Both the position numbers and the translations under genes were made by a program. 64,000 nt of DNA, taken from contig CACZBW010000008.1 of NCBI GenBank assembly GCA_902779575.1, forward strand, positions 60,399 through 124,398, given 5' to 3'. Source of the DNA: an uncultured Lachnospiraceae bacterium (GTDB taxonomy: Bacteria > Bacillota > Clostridia > Lachnospirales > Lachnospiraceae). Positions 53,299 to 61,900 of the stretch are shown here, in pieces. How positions within the stretch are numbered: the first letter of the stretch is position 1; each line of letters begins with the position of its first letter. The notes below the pieces were generated by a model. The model ran no database searches. It had not been told where the DNA came from and worked only from the letters and a program-made list of their open reading frames with translations.

Positions 53299-54967
53299 CG
53301 CGGATAGACTCCTTCAGTTTTAAGAGGGCAATCTTGGTCTCGGCAGCAGTCTCGCCCAGGAGGGAGGCGATCTCCTGTACGATCCTCATCTGCTTTTCAA
53401 TCACTCCGTCTGCTACTTCCGCCGTCTGACGGCTGATCTCGTCCCTGCGTCTTCGCGAATCCTCCTCATCCGTCACGTCGCGCAGAATACAGAGCAGCAT
53501 CGTCCTCTGTTCCATCGGAATAACTGTCTGCTCGACGCATTTGCCGTATTCCGCAAGATACTCCCTCTGGTTCCTGACGCCTCTCCCGGTATCCAGAACA
53601 TTGACAAAGACCAGCGGATCCATGATATTGACAATCTGTTCCCCGAGGATATCCGACGCCTGCCGGAGATTCAGAAGCTTCACGGCAGCGTTGTTGACTT
53701 CCTGCACTTCGAGCCGGTCGTTCAGAACCAGAATGGCGTTCGGGCTGTTCCGGACAATTGTACTGGAGAAATCCTCCGCCTTATCCTTGAGGTAAGGCAG
53801 GCACATGGACATCTCCGCCTTGCCCTGGAAAATGGCGATGGCCTTCTCCCGGCAGGAATTATAGCCGCAGGAACCGCAGTTGAGTTCCTTGCGCGGATCG
53901 GTCTTGCCCATATCCCTCAGGATCTTCCGGATCTGCTCCTCATCCGGCATCGGGGCATTGTGCATGATTGGAGTGAAATGCTGCTTCATCAACTTCTCTT
54001 CCGGCTGGCTGACCGGGAAATCCTTCTTCCCGGCATAACCGGAAATCGAAACATAGCTCTCAACCGGGCTGCGGTGGCTCTTTCTCATAACCGGCCCGCC
54101 GGCGCAGCTTCCCACGCAGGATGACATCTCGATAAAGCATTTGTGGACTTTCCCGCTCTGGATATCCTTAAGCGCCGCAATGCAGTTCTGCGTGCCGTCG
54201 ATGGCCATATAAGCGTAATCTTCCGCATCTCTGACCATCGTCTTCAGGATGCCGCCCGTCGTAGGGAAGAAGCGGGCCCGGCTCTCATCATCCGGAACGA
54301 TTGTATGCTCCGGATGTACATTCTCGCGTTCCATCCATTCCGTGAGTTCCTCAAAGGTCAGGACAGCGTCGACGAGATCCCGGTGTTCCTCCGCTTCGTC
54401 TTTCTTGGCGACGCAGGGGCCGATGAACACGGTCCTTGCGTTCGGAATCCGGCGTTTGATATCCGCGCAGTGCGCCAGCATCGGGGACAGAACGTCCGCC
54501 AGATACGGCAGCAGATCCGGAAAATACTTGCGGATCAGAAGATTGACGGAATGGCAGCAGGAGGAAATCACGATATCCCGGTTCCCCTCTTTGAGCATGC
54601 GGTCATACTCTCTCTTGACCATCGTCGCGCCGAGCGCGGTCTCTTCGACGTCGTAAAAGCCCAGTTTCTTCAGCGCATCCCGCATCGCCTCTATGCCCGC
54701 GCCGTCAAAATCGGCGATAAAGGACGGGGCCAGACTGGCGACGACAGGCTGTCCGCTCTGCAGGAGGACACGGACCTTCTCCGTCTCATCCACAATCTGC
54801 TTCGCATTCTGGGGACATACCACGAAACACTGTCCGCAGAGGATGCACTCATCCGGTATGATGTGAGCCTGACCGGCGGAAAAGCGGATTGATTTTACGG
54901 GACAGTGCCGGATACATTTGTAGCAGTTCTTACAGTTGGATTTCTTCAGCGTTAGGCAATTTCCCAT
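53291..54967 (-). CDS. [FeFe]-hydrogenase-like sensory protein with PAS domain
   Basis: A 558-residue protein. Two 4Fe-4S ferredoxin motifs lie at C12-C15-C18-C22 and C41-C44-C47-C51. A hydrogenase large-subunit-like domain (about 70-300) keeps the H-cluster cysteines: SSCC (137-138), GPCVAKKDE (C185, with K188 and E191) and C284-x3-C288 followed by Gly-Gly. The usual TSCCPxW Pro and Trp and the Met of MPC are replaced. A further four-cysteine cluster motif (C364, C367, C372, C389) precedes a PAS domain (about 400-505) and a C-terminal helix. This is the layout of putative sensory group C-type hydrogenases. It likely senses redox state or H2 and signals to the SpoIIE phosphatase that overlaps it. 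Confidence 0.9.
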   Translation of the reverse strand: MGNCLTLKKSNCKNCYKCIRHCPVKSIRFSAGQAHIIPDECILCGQCFVVCPQNAKQIVDETEKVRVLLQSGQPVVASLAPSFIADFDGAGIEAMRDALKKLGFYDVEETALGATMVKREYDRMLKEGNRDIVISSCCHSVNLLIRKYFPDLLPYLADVLSPMLAHCADIKRRIPNARTVFIGPCVAKKDEAEEHRDLVDAVLTFEELTEWMERENVHPEHTIVPDDESRARFFPTTGGILKTMVRDAEDYAYMAIDGTQNCIAALKDIQSGKVHKCFIEMSSCVGSCAGGPVMRKSHRSPVESYVSISGYAGKKDFPVSQPEEKLMKQHFTPIMHNAPMPDEEQIRKILRDMGKTDPRKELNCGSCGYNSCREKAIAIFQGKAEMSMCLPYLKDKAEDFSSTIVRNSPNAILVLNDRLEVQEVNNAAVKLLNLRQASDILGEQIVNIMDPLVFVNVLDTGRGVRNQREYLAEYGKCVEQTVIPMEQRTMLLCILRDVTDEEDSRRRRDEISRQTAEVADGVIEKQMRIVQEIASLLGETAAETKIALLKLKESIRDE

Positions 54968-54985
54968 TTTTACACTTCCCTCAAT

Positions 54986-54999
54986 GTTGTCAGAACAAC
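54986..54999. promoter_or_regulatory. Small palindrome in the hydrogenase-like gene leader
   Basis: GTTGT-N4-ACAAC lies about 20-30 nt upstream of the ATG at 54967, near a TACAAT box on the minus strand (about 55014-55019). It is a candidate operator or RNA stem; support is weak. Confidence 0.25.
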
Positions 55000-55163
55000 T
55001 TTGTCTTCTTTTTCATTGTAAAAGATTTTCCGGAAAATGTACAGAACCCGTATCCGCTCCCGTGAATCCCACAGGCAGACGCCGGATACCATGGGCAGAT
55101 GTCATATTCACATTCCTCACACAACAGGCAGCAGGTCATCCGCACCGCGCACATATACCGCAT
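54990..55163 (-). CDS. Possible small cysteine-rich protein (8 Cys in 57 residues)
   Basis: An ORF 22 nt upstream of the hydrogenase-like gene on the same strand. The translation from ATG 55163 has cysteines at 5, 11, 12, 15, 18, 23, 31 and 41 (TCCLLCEECEYDICPWYP). A related but broken sequence lies beside the IS at about 56630-56680, where the first nine codons read MRCRPAVQM against MRYMCAVRM here, and the DNA upstream of the ATG is also alike (GAGCATCGAA then A or G). No good ribosome binding site is seen, and the 4Fe-4S-type cysteine spacing is only suggestive. I do not recognise a family. Confidence 0.35.
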   Translation of the reverse strand: MRYMCAVRMTCCLLCEECEYDICPWYPASACGIHGSGYGFCTFSGKSFTMKKKTKLF

Positions 55164-55221
55164 TTTCGATGCTCTTGCCGGAGTCTGCGTGTGGACTTCC
55201 CGCTCTGAGGTCATAATTTCG

Positions 55222-55249
55222 AAAAAAAGTGCCCCGTCTCCGGGGCACT
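55222..55249 (-). terminator. Intrinsic terminator after the DUF4342 gene
   Basis: On the minus strand AGTGCCCCG and CGGGGCACT form a 9-bp perfect stem with a 4-nt loop, followed by seven T residues. It lies 22 nt past the stop of the DUF4342 gene and isolates it from the hydrogenase-like gene downstream. Confidence 0.93.
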
Positions 55250-55270
55250 GTGCACATCGCGCAATTATGA

Positions 55271-55870
55271 TCAGAGTTCTTCGTTGCTGCCGTCTTTTCT
55301 CACGATTTCAATCTTGCAGGAGAAACCGTAGGCGGCGATCGCTGCCGCGATCAGGGCGCCGGGGGCTGCCGTCAGCGCGATGGCGGAACCGACCAGGCCA
55401 AGGTTAACAGGGATATTCACCAGAATCTCGTCGTTGCGGCGGATCAGGATGCGGTCCACATTGCCGGCTTTGATTGCCGCGCGGATCTTTGCGATAATCT
55501 CTTCCACTACGATTTTTGGATCGTCCTGTCCGGCATCCGCTTCTGCTGCGCATCTTTCTGCTTCCGCGTCAGCGGTGCCTTCTCTCAAGTCTTCAGCATC
55601 ATCGGAATTTTCTTCGCTGCATCCGCAGTTTTCCGCTTCTGCTTCAGGAGCTCCGTTTCCGCATGCAGCTTCCTCTCCGGAAGCTGCTGCTTCACAGCAG
55701 GGCTGCGTCTCAGAGCTGCAGCGCTCTGTTTCTTCTGCCTTCTCCATCAGCAGGCTGACCGCTGCCTGAACATCTCCGTCTGTATTGAGCAGCGCCTGCT
55801 TTGCCGCGGGAAATTCCGCGTTTGCCTGTTCCATAACTGCTTCAACTGCTTCAAGTGTAATGTTTGCCAT
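55271..55870 (-). CDS. UBA-like + DUF4342 domain protein
   Basis: A 199-residue protein. Residues 1-45 (TLEAVEAVMEQANAEFPAAKQALLNTDGDVQAAVSLLM) resemble the UBA/TS-N helical fold. Residues about 45-115 are acidic and low in complexity. The C-terminus (about 117-199) is DUF4342: KIVVEEIIAKIRAAIKAGNVDRILIRR, then NIPVNLGLVGSAIALTAAPGALIAAAIAAYG, with a hydrophobic or membrane-associated stretch. The role of DUF4342 is not established. A ribosome binding site (AAGGGGA) precedes the ATG. It is the second gene after the riboswitch-controlled small membrane protein, with 137 nt between and no terminator seen, so manganese-dependent control of both is likely but inferred. Confidence 0.83.
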   Translation of the reverse strand: MANITLEAVEAVMEQANAEFPAAKQALLNTDGDVQAAVSLLMEKAEETERCSSETQPCCEAAASGEEAACGNGAPEAEAENCGCSEENSDDAEDLREGTADAEAERCAAEADAGQDDPKIVVEEIIAKIRAAIKAGNVDRILIRRNDEILVNIPVNLGLVGSAIALTAAPGALIAAAIAAYGFSCKIEIVRKDGSNEEL

Positions 55871-56006
55871 CCTTCAATTCCCCTTTCTTAAACAATGAAT
55901 GATCTGAATACCTTTTTTGCAGGCCGGAACCGGAGTCCGGACCCGGCTTTTACGCCAGGCCCATTGTCCGGCTCCTGCTGCGAAATCCCGGAAGAATCCG
56001 GCCTGC

Positions 56007-56240
56007 TTATAACCTTTCGTTCCATCTGCTGGCAAAACCGCTGCAGAACGGCATGATCACCTTGCTGATCAGCAGGATCAGAAAAATCAGCGGGAGAAGT
56101 CCGAAACCAAAACCGATAATCAGTCTGAAGATCCAGAAGAATGCAAGGACTCCGAACAGTCTGGATACAATGTAGTTTGTTTCGCGGCTTCCAAAAAAGA
56201 TGGATGAAAGAATCCAGAAAACAATCAAATTCATTAACAT
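56007..56240 (-). CDS. Small membrane protein under riboswitch control
   Basis: A 77-residue hydrophobic protein with two to three membrane segments (LMNLIVFWILSSIFFG, then VSRLFGVLAFFWIFRLIIGF and GLLPLIFLILLISKVIMPFC). The ATG at 56240 follows a perfect AAGGAGG 8 nt upstream, so a longer GTG start at 56249 is unneeded. It is the first gene behind a yybP-ykoY (manganese) riboswitch. Usual targets of that element are Mn exporters (MntP, YybP/TerC, P-type ATPases); this protein is none of those that I recognise. A role in manganese handling is suggested only by the riboswitch. Confidence 0.8.
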   Translation of the reverse strand: MLMNLIVFWILSSIFFGSRETNYIVSRLFGVLAFFWIFRLIIGFGFGLLPLIFLILLISKVIMPFCSGFASRWNERL

Positions 56241-56393
56241 CTTCAGCACCTCCTTCTGCGCTGTGAAAAAAACAGGCTCACATGCATGGTCATGATTTCA
56301 GGCTGCTTTTTCTCTTTTGTCCTGCCGGTCCGGTTATTTCTCCGCTGTCTGCCGCTGCTTTTTACCGCTGCGTCTTCGCTCCGGTCAGGATAT
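56241..56393 (-). other. Leader between the riboswitch terminator and the small membrane gene
   Basis: About 150 nt without a supported gene. A 60-residue frame (56243-56425) overlaps the terminator and has no membrane segment, so it is not taken as a gene. The end of this stretch carries the AAGGAGG of the small membrane gene. Confidence 0.55.
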
Positions 56394-56437
56394 AAAAAAG
56401 AGACCTTTACCATGACTTCTGCCACAATAAAAGTCTC
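56394..56437 (-). terminator. Riboswitch expression-platform terminator
   Basis: On the minus strand GAGACTTTT (56437-56429) pairs, with one G-U, with AAAGGTCTC (56408-56400), followed by six T residues. The 5' arm is also the 3' strand of the aptamer P1 helix, so forming P1 (ligand bound) should prevent the terminator and turn expression on. Confidence 0.88.
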
Positions 56438-56521
56438 GCTTTCTCACTTGATACGGATGCTTTCGCATCGGCTGACGGTTTCAAGCCCACCTTTCGGTGT
56501 TTCGCTACTCCCTTTTTATTG
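56426..56521 (-). ncRNA. yybP-ykoY manganese riboswitch aptamer
   Basis: On the minus strand the sequence starts with AATAAAAAGGGAGTAGCG and ends with GCGAGACTTTTATT, which pair as P1 (AATAAAA with TTTTATT) and carry the family's conserved GGGAGTAGC and GCGAGAC elements. Between them are a CACC-GAAA-GGTG hairpin and a longer arm closed by CTTGA/TCAAG with a GATGC-GAAA-GCATC hairpin. Members of this class bind Mn2+. The terminator that competes with P1 follows directly. Confidence 0.88.
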
Positions 56522-56530
56522 ATTGACAAT

Positions 56531-56559
56531 GATATATCACAACTGCTTCTGCCGGTCAA
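56531..56559 (-). promoter_or_regulatory. Promoter of the riboswitch-controlled unit
   Basis: On the minus strand TTGACC (56559-56554) and TATATC (56536-56531) are 17 nt apart, and the predicted start of transcription falls only a few nt before the aptamer. Confidence 0.8.
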
Positions 56560-56596
56560 TAGTCAGAAAGAAAATTAAGAATTCCTTCATAATTGT

Positions 56597-56680
56597 CAGC
56601 CAAAAGCTTCGCAGCAGGATCCGCTCCCGGAAGCCCGGGCAGGAGCATCGAAGATGCGGTGCAGGCCCGCAGTACAAATG
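56597..56680 (+). pseudogene. Broken copy of the small cysteine-rich ORF
   Basis: The plus strand around ATG 56654 resembles the minus-strand segment around ATG 55163: the 20 nt before the ATG match at about 17 positions and the first 30 nt after at 20 positions. Similarity ends near 56680, where IS sequence seems to begin, and the cysteine motifs never follow. No continuation was found at the right side of the IS. Confidence 0.4.
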
Positions 56681-56743
56681 ATCCCGAGTTTGCCACTTCC
56701 AGTACTAATCCTCATAAAAAAATAGTTAAAAAGTGTTGATTTC

Positions 56744-56766
56744 GCAAGGAAACCCCTTGCTTTTTT
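56744..56766 (+). terminator. Terminator upstream of the transposase
   Basis: GCAAGG (56744-56749) pairs with CCTTGC (56755-56760) and six T residues follow. It would stop outside transcripts from entering the transposase gene. Confidence 0.75.
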
Positions 56767-56820
56767 GTACTTGTATGCTATGACATTTATGTAGGCATAT
56801 CGATATATAGAGGTGGCATT

Positions 56821-58647
56821 ATGTTCGTTGAACAGATTAAAAATAATGGGAAGCCGTATCTTAGATTGGTTCATGCTGTACGCAAGGCAAACAAAAACGG
56901 CGACATGGTATCATCTAAACAAGTATTGCTAAATATTGGACCTCTTGACCGTTTTGATGACGGCCAGCCTGACTACGTTGACCGCTTAAAGAAATCATTT
57001 AAGGCTGGGAATCCGCTTATTCCGGCCCTCCTCCCTTTTTGTTCTTCCCCAAAGTCGACAGAAACTTATCGTTTCACGATCCGAGAAAGCAGCCCTGACT
57101 GTTTCGGCCATCCAAAGCTCTTCTGTCACCTTCTCCTCGAACGAATACTGGAAGAACTGGGTCTGCGCAACTTCTTTTCTTCCTATAAAGGCTTTACTAA
57201 GATCGAGTATGATGTCTATGGCTTTGCCAGGCTCCTCATCTTCGGCCGGCTGCTTAACCCCGCCTCCAAATGTGCGACAGTCCGGCAGAATGATGATTAT
57301 TATGAACCTGTTTTGAAGGATTTTAATCCAGATAACGTTTATGACACCCTTTCCTTTATCGCCGATAATAAAGATAGGATCATACGCAGGATTAACACTA
57401 ACCTCGTTAAAAAAGCAGGGCGTTCCCCGGAAGTTATTTATTATGATGTGACAAACTTCTATTATGAGACTGAAAGTGCAGATGATGACATCCTTGATGA
57501 GGAAGGTAACGTCATAGATAAGGGCTTGAGAAAATACGGTGTCTGCAAAGAAGAACGGCATCTGCCTATCGTCCAGATGGGTCTATTTATGGATGATGAT
57601 GGTATTCCCATTGCAATTGAGTCTTTCTCAGGCAATACACTCGATCATCTGACCCTGCGTCCTGCCATGAAGAAGACGATTGATGATCTGGAATTCTCCC
57701 GTTTTATCCTGATCGCTGACTGGGGCATTTGCAACTACATGAACTTGCTTCATCTGCTGGATGCAGGAAATGGATACATTGTATCCAAGAGTCTCCTGAA
57801 AAGTACAAAAGCTGAGCAAAAGTGGACCTATGATGATGAAGGATACAAGATCGTCAGCCCGGATTTTAAATATAAATCCCGGATCGTAAAACGGACGGTA
57901 AAAGATGAAAGCGGCAATTCCCGCAAAGTAGAGGAACAGGTTGTTGTCTACTGGAGCCGAAAGTTCGAGGAACGCAGCAAACGGGAAAACAAAAAGTTCC
58001 TGGATTTCCTGCAGAAACTGGAGGAATCACCTTCCAGTTTCCGGATCACCGCCCTTCAGTCCAAAGCACTGCGAAAGTTCATGTATAAAGACTATGTGAA
58101 CATCAAGACAGAAGAAGCTGTTAATTCATCCGATATCAGGGGATTTGTCGATTTTGATAAGGTTGCAGAGTACAGAAAAAGCTTGGGATACTATCAGATC
58201 GTAACTTCCGAACTAGCAATGGATCCGCAGACCGTGATTGATAAATACCATGGTCTGACACAGATTGAAGACCTGTTTCGGGTAATGAAAGGAGATCTGG
58301 AAACACGTCCTCTTTATGTCAGGACCCCGGAACATATAGACGCTCATCTCCTTACCTGCATGATTTCATTGATCCTGATACGGATTATCCAAAAAAAGAT
58401 CCGGGATCTTGGCGAAAACAAAAGAGAGGATGCCTATTGGAATGTCGGTATGAGCGCGGAAAGGATCCAAAGGGCTCTTAATAAATGGGAGGTGGACAAA
58501 CTTCCTGATGATCTTTACCGCTTTATGGATATAGATGATCCAGACCTGGCTCTTATCTTGAAAGCTTTTAGCATAGAAATTCCACCAAAGCTTTATCGGA
58601 AAGCCGACCTGAAATCCATCAAGACCGGAACCAAGATATTCACGTAG
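56821..58647 (+). CDS. IS1634 family transposase
   Basis: A 608-residue DDE transposase of the IS4/IS1634 group. Family features are the N-terminal YLRLVHAVRKANKNG block, the first catalytic Asp in YYDVTNFYYE (D209), the second in ILIADWGIC (D300) and the Glu in QIEDLFRVMKGDLETRPLYV (E483). The Y-(2)-R-(3)-E-(6)-K-like region surrounds the last. Length and triad are intact, so the protein could be active. GAGGTGG lies 5 nt before the ATG. Codon use and base composition differ from all neighbours. Confidence 0.95.
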   Translation: MFVEQIKNNGKPYLRLVHAVRKANKNGDMVSSKQVLLNIGPLDRFDDGQPDYVDRLKKSFKAGNPLIPALLPFCSSPKSTETYRFTIRESSPDCFGHPKLFCHLLLERILEELGLRNFFSSYKGFTKIEYDVYGFARLLIFGRLLNPASKCATVRQNDDYYEPVLKDFNPDNVYDTLSFIADNKDRIIRRINTNLVKKAGRSPEVIYYDVTNFYYETESADDDILDEEGNVIDKGLRKYGVCKEERHLPIVQMGLFMDDDGIPIAIESFSGNTLDHLTLRPAMKKTIDDLEFSRFILIADWGICNYMNLLHLLDAGNGYIVSKSLLKSTKAEQKWTYDDEGYKIVSPDFKYKSRIVKRTVKDESGNSRKVEEQVVVYWSRKFEERSKRENKKFLDFLQKLEESPSSFRITALQSKALRKFMYKDYVNIKTEEAVNSSDIRGFVDFDKVAEYRKSLGYYQIVTSELAMDPQTVIDKYHGLTQIEDLFRVMKGDLETRPLYVRTPEHIDAHLLTCMISLILIRIIQKKIRDLGENKREDAYWNVGMSAERIQRALNKWEVDKLPDDLYRFMDIDDPDLALILKAFSIEIPPKLYRKADLKSIKTGTKIFT

Positions 58648-58722
58648 GTCCTTAAAAGTAGGTATATTTTCTCAAAAATATCAAATCCATTATTTATGAG
58701 ATGAATTCAAATTTTATAAAGA

Positions 58723-58757
58723 AACGGAGCCATAATTGGCTCCGTTCATCACTTTTT
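58723..58757 (+). terminator. Terminator after the transposase
   Basis: AACGGAGCC (58723-58731) pairs perfectly with GGCTCCGTT (58738-58746) around a 6-nt loop; a six-T run follows after 6 nt. Confidence 0.75.
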
Positions 58758-58828
58758 TCGATCCCGACGCCGCGGCCCAAGTTTCCCAAACCGCTGTGCT
58801 AAAGCTTCTATGTTTCCGTCTGAGGCAG

Positions 58829-58862
58829 AAAAAATGCACCCCCTGCTGTGACAGGGGGTGCA
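58829..58862 (-). terminator. Intrinsic terminator of the large surface protein gene
   Basis: On the minus strand TGCACCCCCTG and CAGGGGGTGCA form an 11-bp perfect stem with a 6-nt loop, followed by six T residues. It lies 66 nt past the stop codon at 58928. Confidence 0.92.
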
Positions 58863-58927
58863 CAGAATACACCGTTTAATTTGTTGTCTGCTTCATTGAA
58901 AGGACAGCCGCCTTACACCGCGGGCTG

Positions 58928-61900
58928 TTATTCCATTTTCTGCCTGGCATCTCTGACAAAGTCCGCGCTGAGCACAAACTCAACGGAGTAGCCGTTCTTT
59001 GTGGTGATGCTGTATGTCCAGTTGCCTGCCTCATCAGCCTCTGGAACTGCAACCGTTTCATCGGAGAAAGTGAATACCAGCTTCTCTCCCTCAAACTCGA
59101 AGGTGCCGTACAGACGCACTCCGTCAGAAAACTCCGCAAGGAAAGAACTATCTTTATACAGGTACAGCCAAGTATCATTGACCTCCCACTCGCCTCCGCT
59201 TAGTGCCGCGACCAGCGGTATGTCGTTTATTGGGAAGATATCCTTAAGTTCGATAACAATTCCGCTGTTTTCGAATGTAAACAGTTCCGGATGATCGCCC
59301 GGGGAGTTGAGTTGATCAAATGCACCGGTATTATCCAACAACGTAACAGTTGCAGGCGCAATATCACCACAGTTAATCAATGTGCCACTGTTGATAATGT
59401 AGCTCAGCTTAACGGGATTCAGCATAATCCGTTTCGTGACAATGGTAGGTGTTTTCGGATCCGGCGTAATCGGAATGATTGCTTCGGTCGCTGCGGCTGA
59501 ATAGATGTTTGCGCCCCTTTCGTTGATAAGCGTTCCCTTATTGTCAAGCGTTCCCGGTGTCAGCACAATATCTCCGTTGTTGATCAACATGCCGCCCACG
59601 TCATTGGTGAGCATGCCCGCCACGATGTTTTTCTGTGTTACGTCATCTTTCCAGGATACCTGGATACCCTTGTGGTAGTTAAAGGCGCCCTTATCCGGGT
59701 CGTTGGACTTGATTACATCGTCAAATCTGCCGTTGTTGACCAGCGTGCCAAGGTTTTTGAGCTTTCCGTAAATGACCAGCGCGCCGTTATTCGTAAGGGT
59801 TGCGCCCTCTCTGATGGTCATTTCGCCGCTGCCCTTCTGGGAGTCAATCGACTGCTGCGCAGTCGGGGAACCCGACTGAATCGGCTTGCCCTCCGTACCC
59901 TCGATGGTGATGATGCCGTTGTTGACGATCTCGCCTCCTGCACGCAGATCCAGCTGACCGTTGTTCAGAATATCAGCCGGGGGCGTTGAACCGTCGGCCG
60001 CGGGCGTCGTGGTGGCGCCGTCCCATTCAATCTCGAGCTGGCAGGTCTCATCGATGATCAGTTTGCCGCCCTGATCGATTACGAACTGGGCATTGTTGCC
60101 GATGGCCATTTCGGCACCGGTGGTATTGCTCTTATCCGCGATGGTAAGCCAGGCGTTTTTCACCAGGATGTTCTCCGCGGCTTTTCCTTCCGTTCCGGTA
60201 TTGGTAGCCACCTGAATATCATAGCTGTTGACATCCAGGGTGCGCTTCTTCAGATTGTTCTCATCCGTTCCCTGAAGGGTAAGGCCGTTTGTGATGGCAA
60301 CCTCACTCATCAGTTTCACGGTCCGGCCGCATCCCTCATCGTTCGGGTCACTGTCAACCGGCTGATCGTAATAGGAATCCTCCATGGATTTTTTCAGTGA
60401 CCAGTAAGTTGTCTTGCTGCCGCTCGCGTCCGATTTCTCCACTGCGGTTTCAAGCGCAAGATCAGAGCCCTTCACCAGATAATGGGAGATGGCGGACTGA
60501 TTCGGGTCGAAGAATTTCTTATGCCAGCTGGCGTCATAATTCGCCGAGGCATTCGGATCGCTGCTCTGACTGACACTGGTCGGATCATAATCCACCAGAG
60601 CGTCATTGTACTGCAGTTTGTCATCGACATAGAAGGCCAGCGGAATATCTCCGTTCGCCGCGTCTGCCTTGCCGGCATCCGCTCCGGCCACGTTCGCCGC
60701 GGTCGCGTACAGAATGACGTCAACATAAGGCGTGGACGAAAGGCTGCCCGGATCCACCAGGTCCTTCAGGTTATAGGCAGCCGACCGGTTGCCCAGGCCG
60801 TCCGTGAAGGAATTCACGGGCTTTACATACCCTGCCATGCCTTTGGCCACGGTGGCCGCCGCCATCAGGGCTTTGTTGTCCTTCTGCTCCATATGGAGAT
60901 AAATGTTGTCTGAACCGGAAGAGAAGAACTCCTGGACATCCAGACGCACGATAACATAAGTGCCGTCAAAGCCGGAAGCTTTCCTGTGGACAGTTCCGTC
61001 CGCTCCCTGCTCTTCCATAATCTTCACTGTGAATTCCGAATACGGATCGGGACGCGCCTTGATCGTTTCATATTCCGTAGCGCTGATCCTGTTTTCGTAC
61101 CCTACTGCCGCTCCCTGGATGATGGCCGGGGATTCCGTGGTGGGTACAGGCAGGTTGCCGTCCGCGATGCTGTCAATACCGATCGTCTGGCTTGTTTTGG
61201 CAGTTTCCGCGGAATCCGTATTCTTCCTGATTTTCGTGGTGTAAACCCCGACATAATCCTGACTGCCGTTATTGAACAGCTTCGCGTTATAAACATAAGT
61301 GATTCTGCTGTTGGTTGTACCGACATAAGAAGAAAAGGAGGACGCGCCAAAGCTGTAGCTGCTGTCTTTTGTATCAGCACTGAGTTTCTCCGTTTCGGCA
61401 CTGCCATCGCTGATGTCCTGAAGAACTTTTTCCAGGGCTTCCTCCGACAGGTTTCCTGCCTGGTCCAGAAGGTCTGATTTTACATGGAGGACATCTGTTT
61501 CGACATCATAAGCGCTGCCATCGGTATTTCTGACGGACACCTGGACCTGCGTGCCGTGATCCTCCGGCTGCCAGACCTGTCCATCGACAACAAGGCGGAT
61601 ATCATAGGCAAAAAGTGCCGCCTTCCCGGACATCTTCGCCGCGGCATCCGCGGGGATCGCGGCCGCCTGGAGCTCGGTTCCCTCCGGGAATGTGCCCGTA
61701 ACGGTGATGATATGTTCGCCAACCTGGATTTCCACAGTGCGCGGGCTCTCATCGGCAGCTGCTTCTTCCGGGTCAGCCGCGGATGCGGATTCTTCACTCT
61801 GAAGGCCGGCATCCTCGCCGGAATCCGAATCTGCGTCGAGAAGAATCAGCTCTTCCTCAGTTTCAGATGCATCGCCTGCTTCAGCTGGATCTGAAACTGC

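Larger units (their letters stand above)
56675..58800 (+). mobile_element. IS1634-like insertion sequence
   Basis: The element holds one transposase gene, flanked by an outward-protecting terminator on the left (56744-56766) and one just after the transposase (58723-58757). It is clearly AT-richer than its surroundings, which points to recent arrival. Its ends are not fixed: CCGAGTTTGCCACTT near 56677 and, inverted, GCGGTTTGGGAAACTT near 58795 are imperfectly alike and could be the terminal repeats. No clear target duplication was found. Confidence 0.72.
58648..58927. other. Non-coding right flank of the IS
   Basis: No gene is seen. The stretch holds the transposase terminator, the presumed right end of the IS near 58800 and the terminator of the large minus-strand surface protein gene. 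Confidence 0.6.

Noticed and set aside
56243-56425. 60-codon minus-strand frame after the riboswitch
   Set aside because: It begins inside the terminator hairpin and is not hydrophobic; the real first gene has a better ribosome binding site at 56240.
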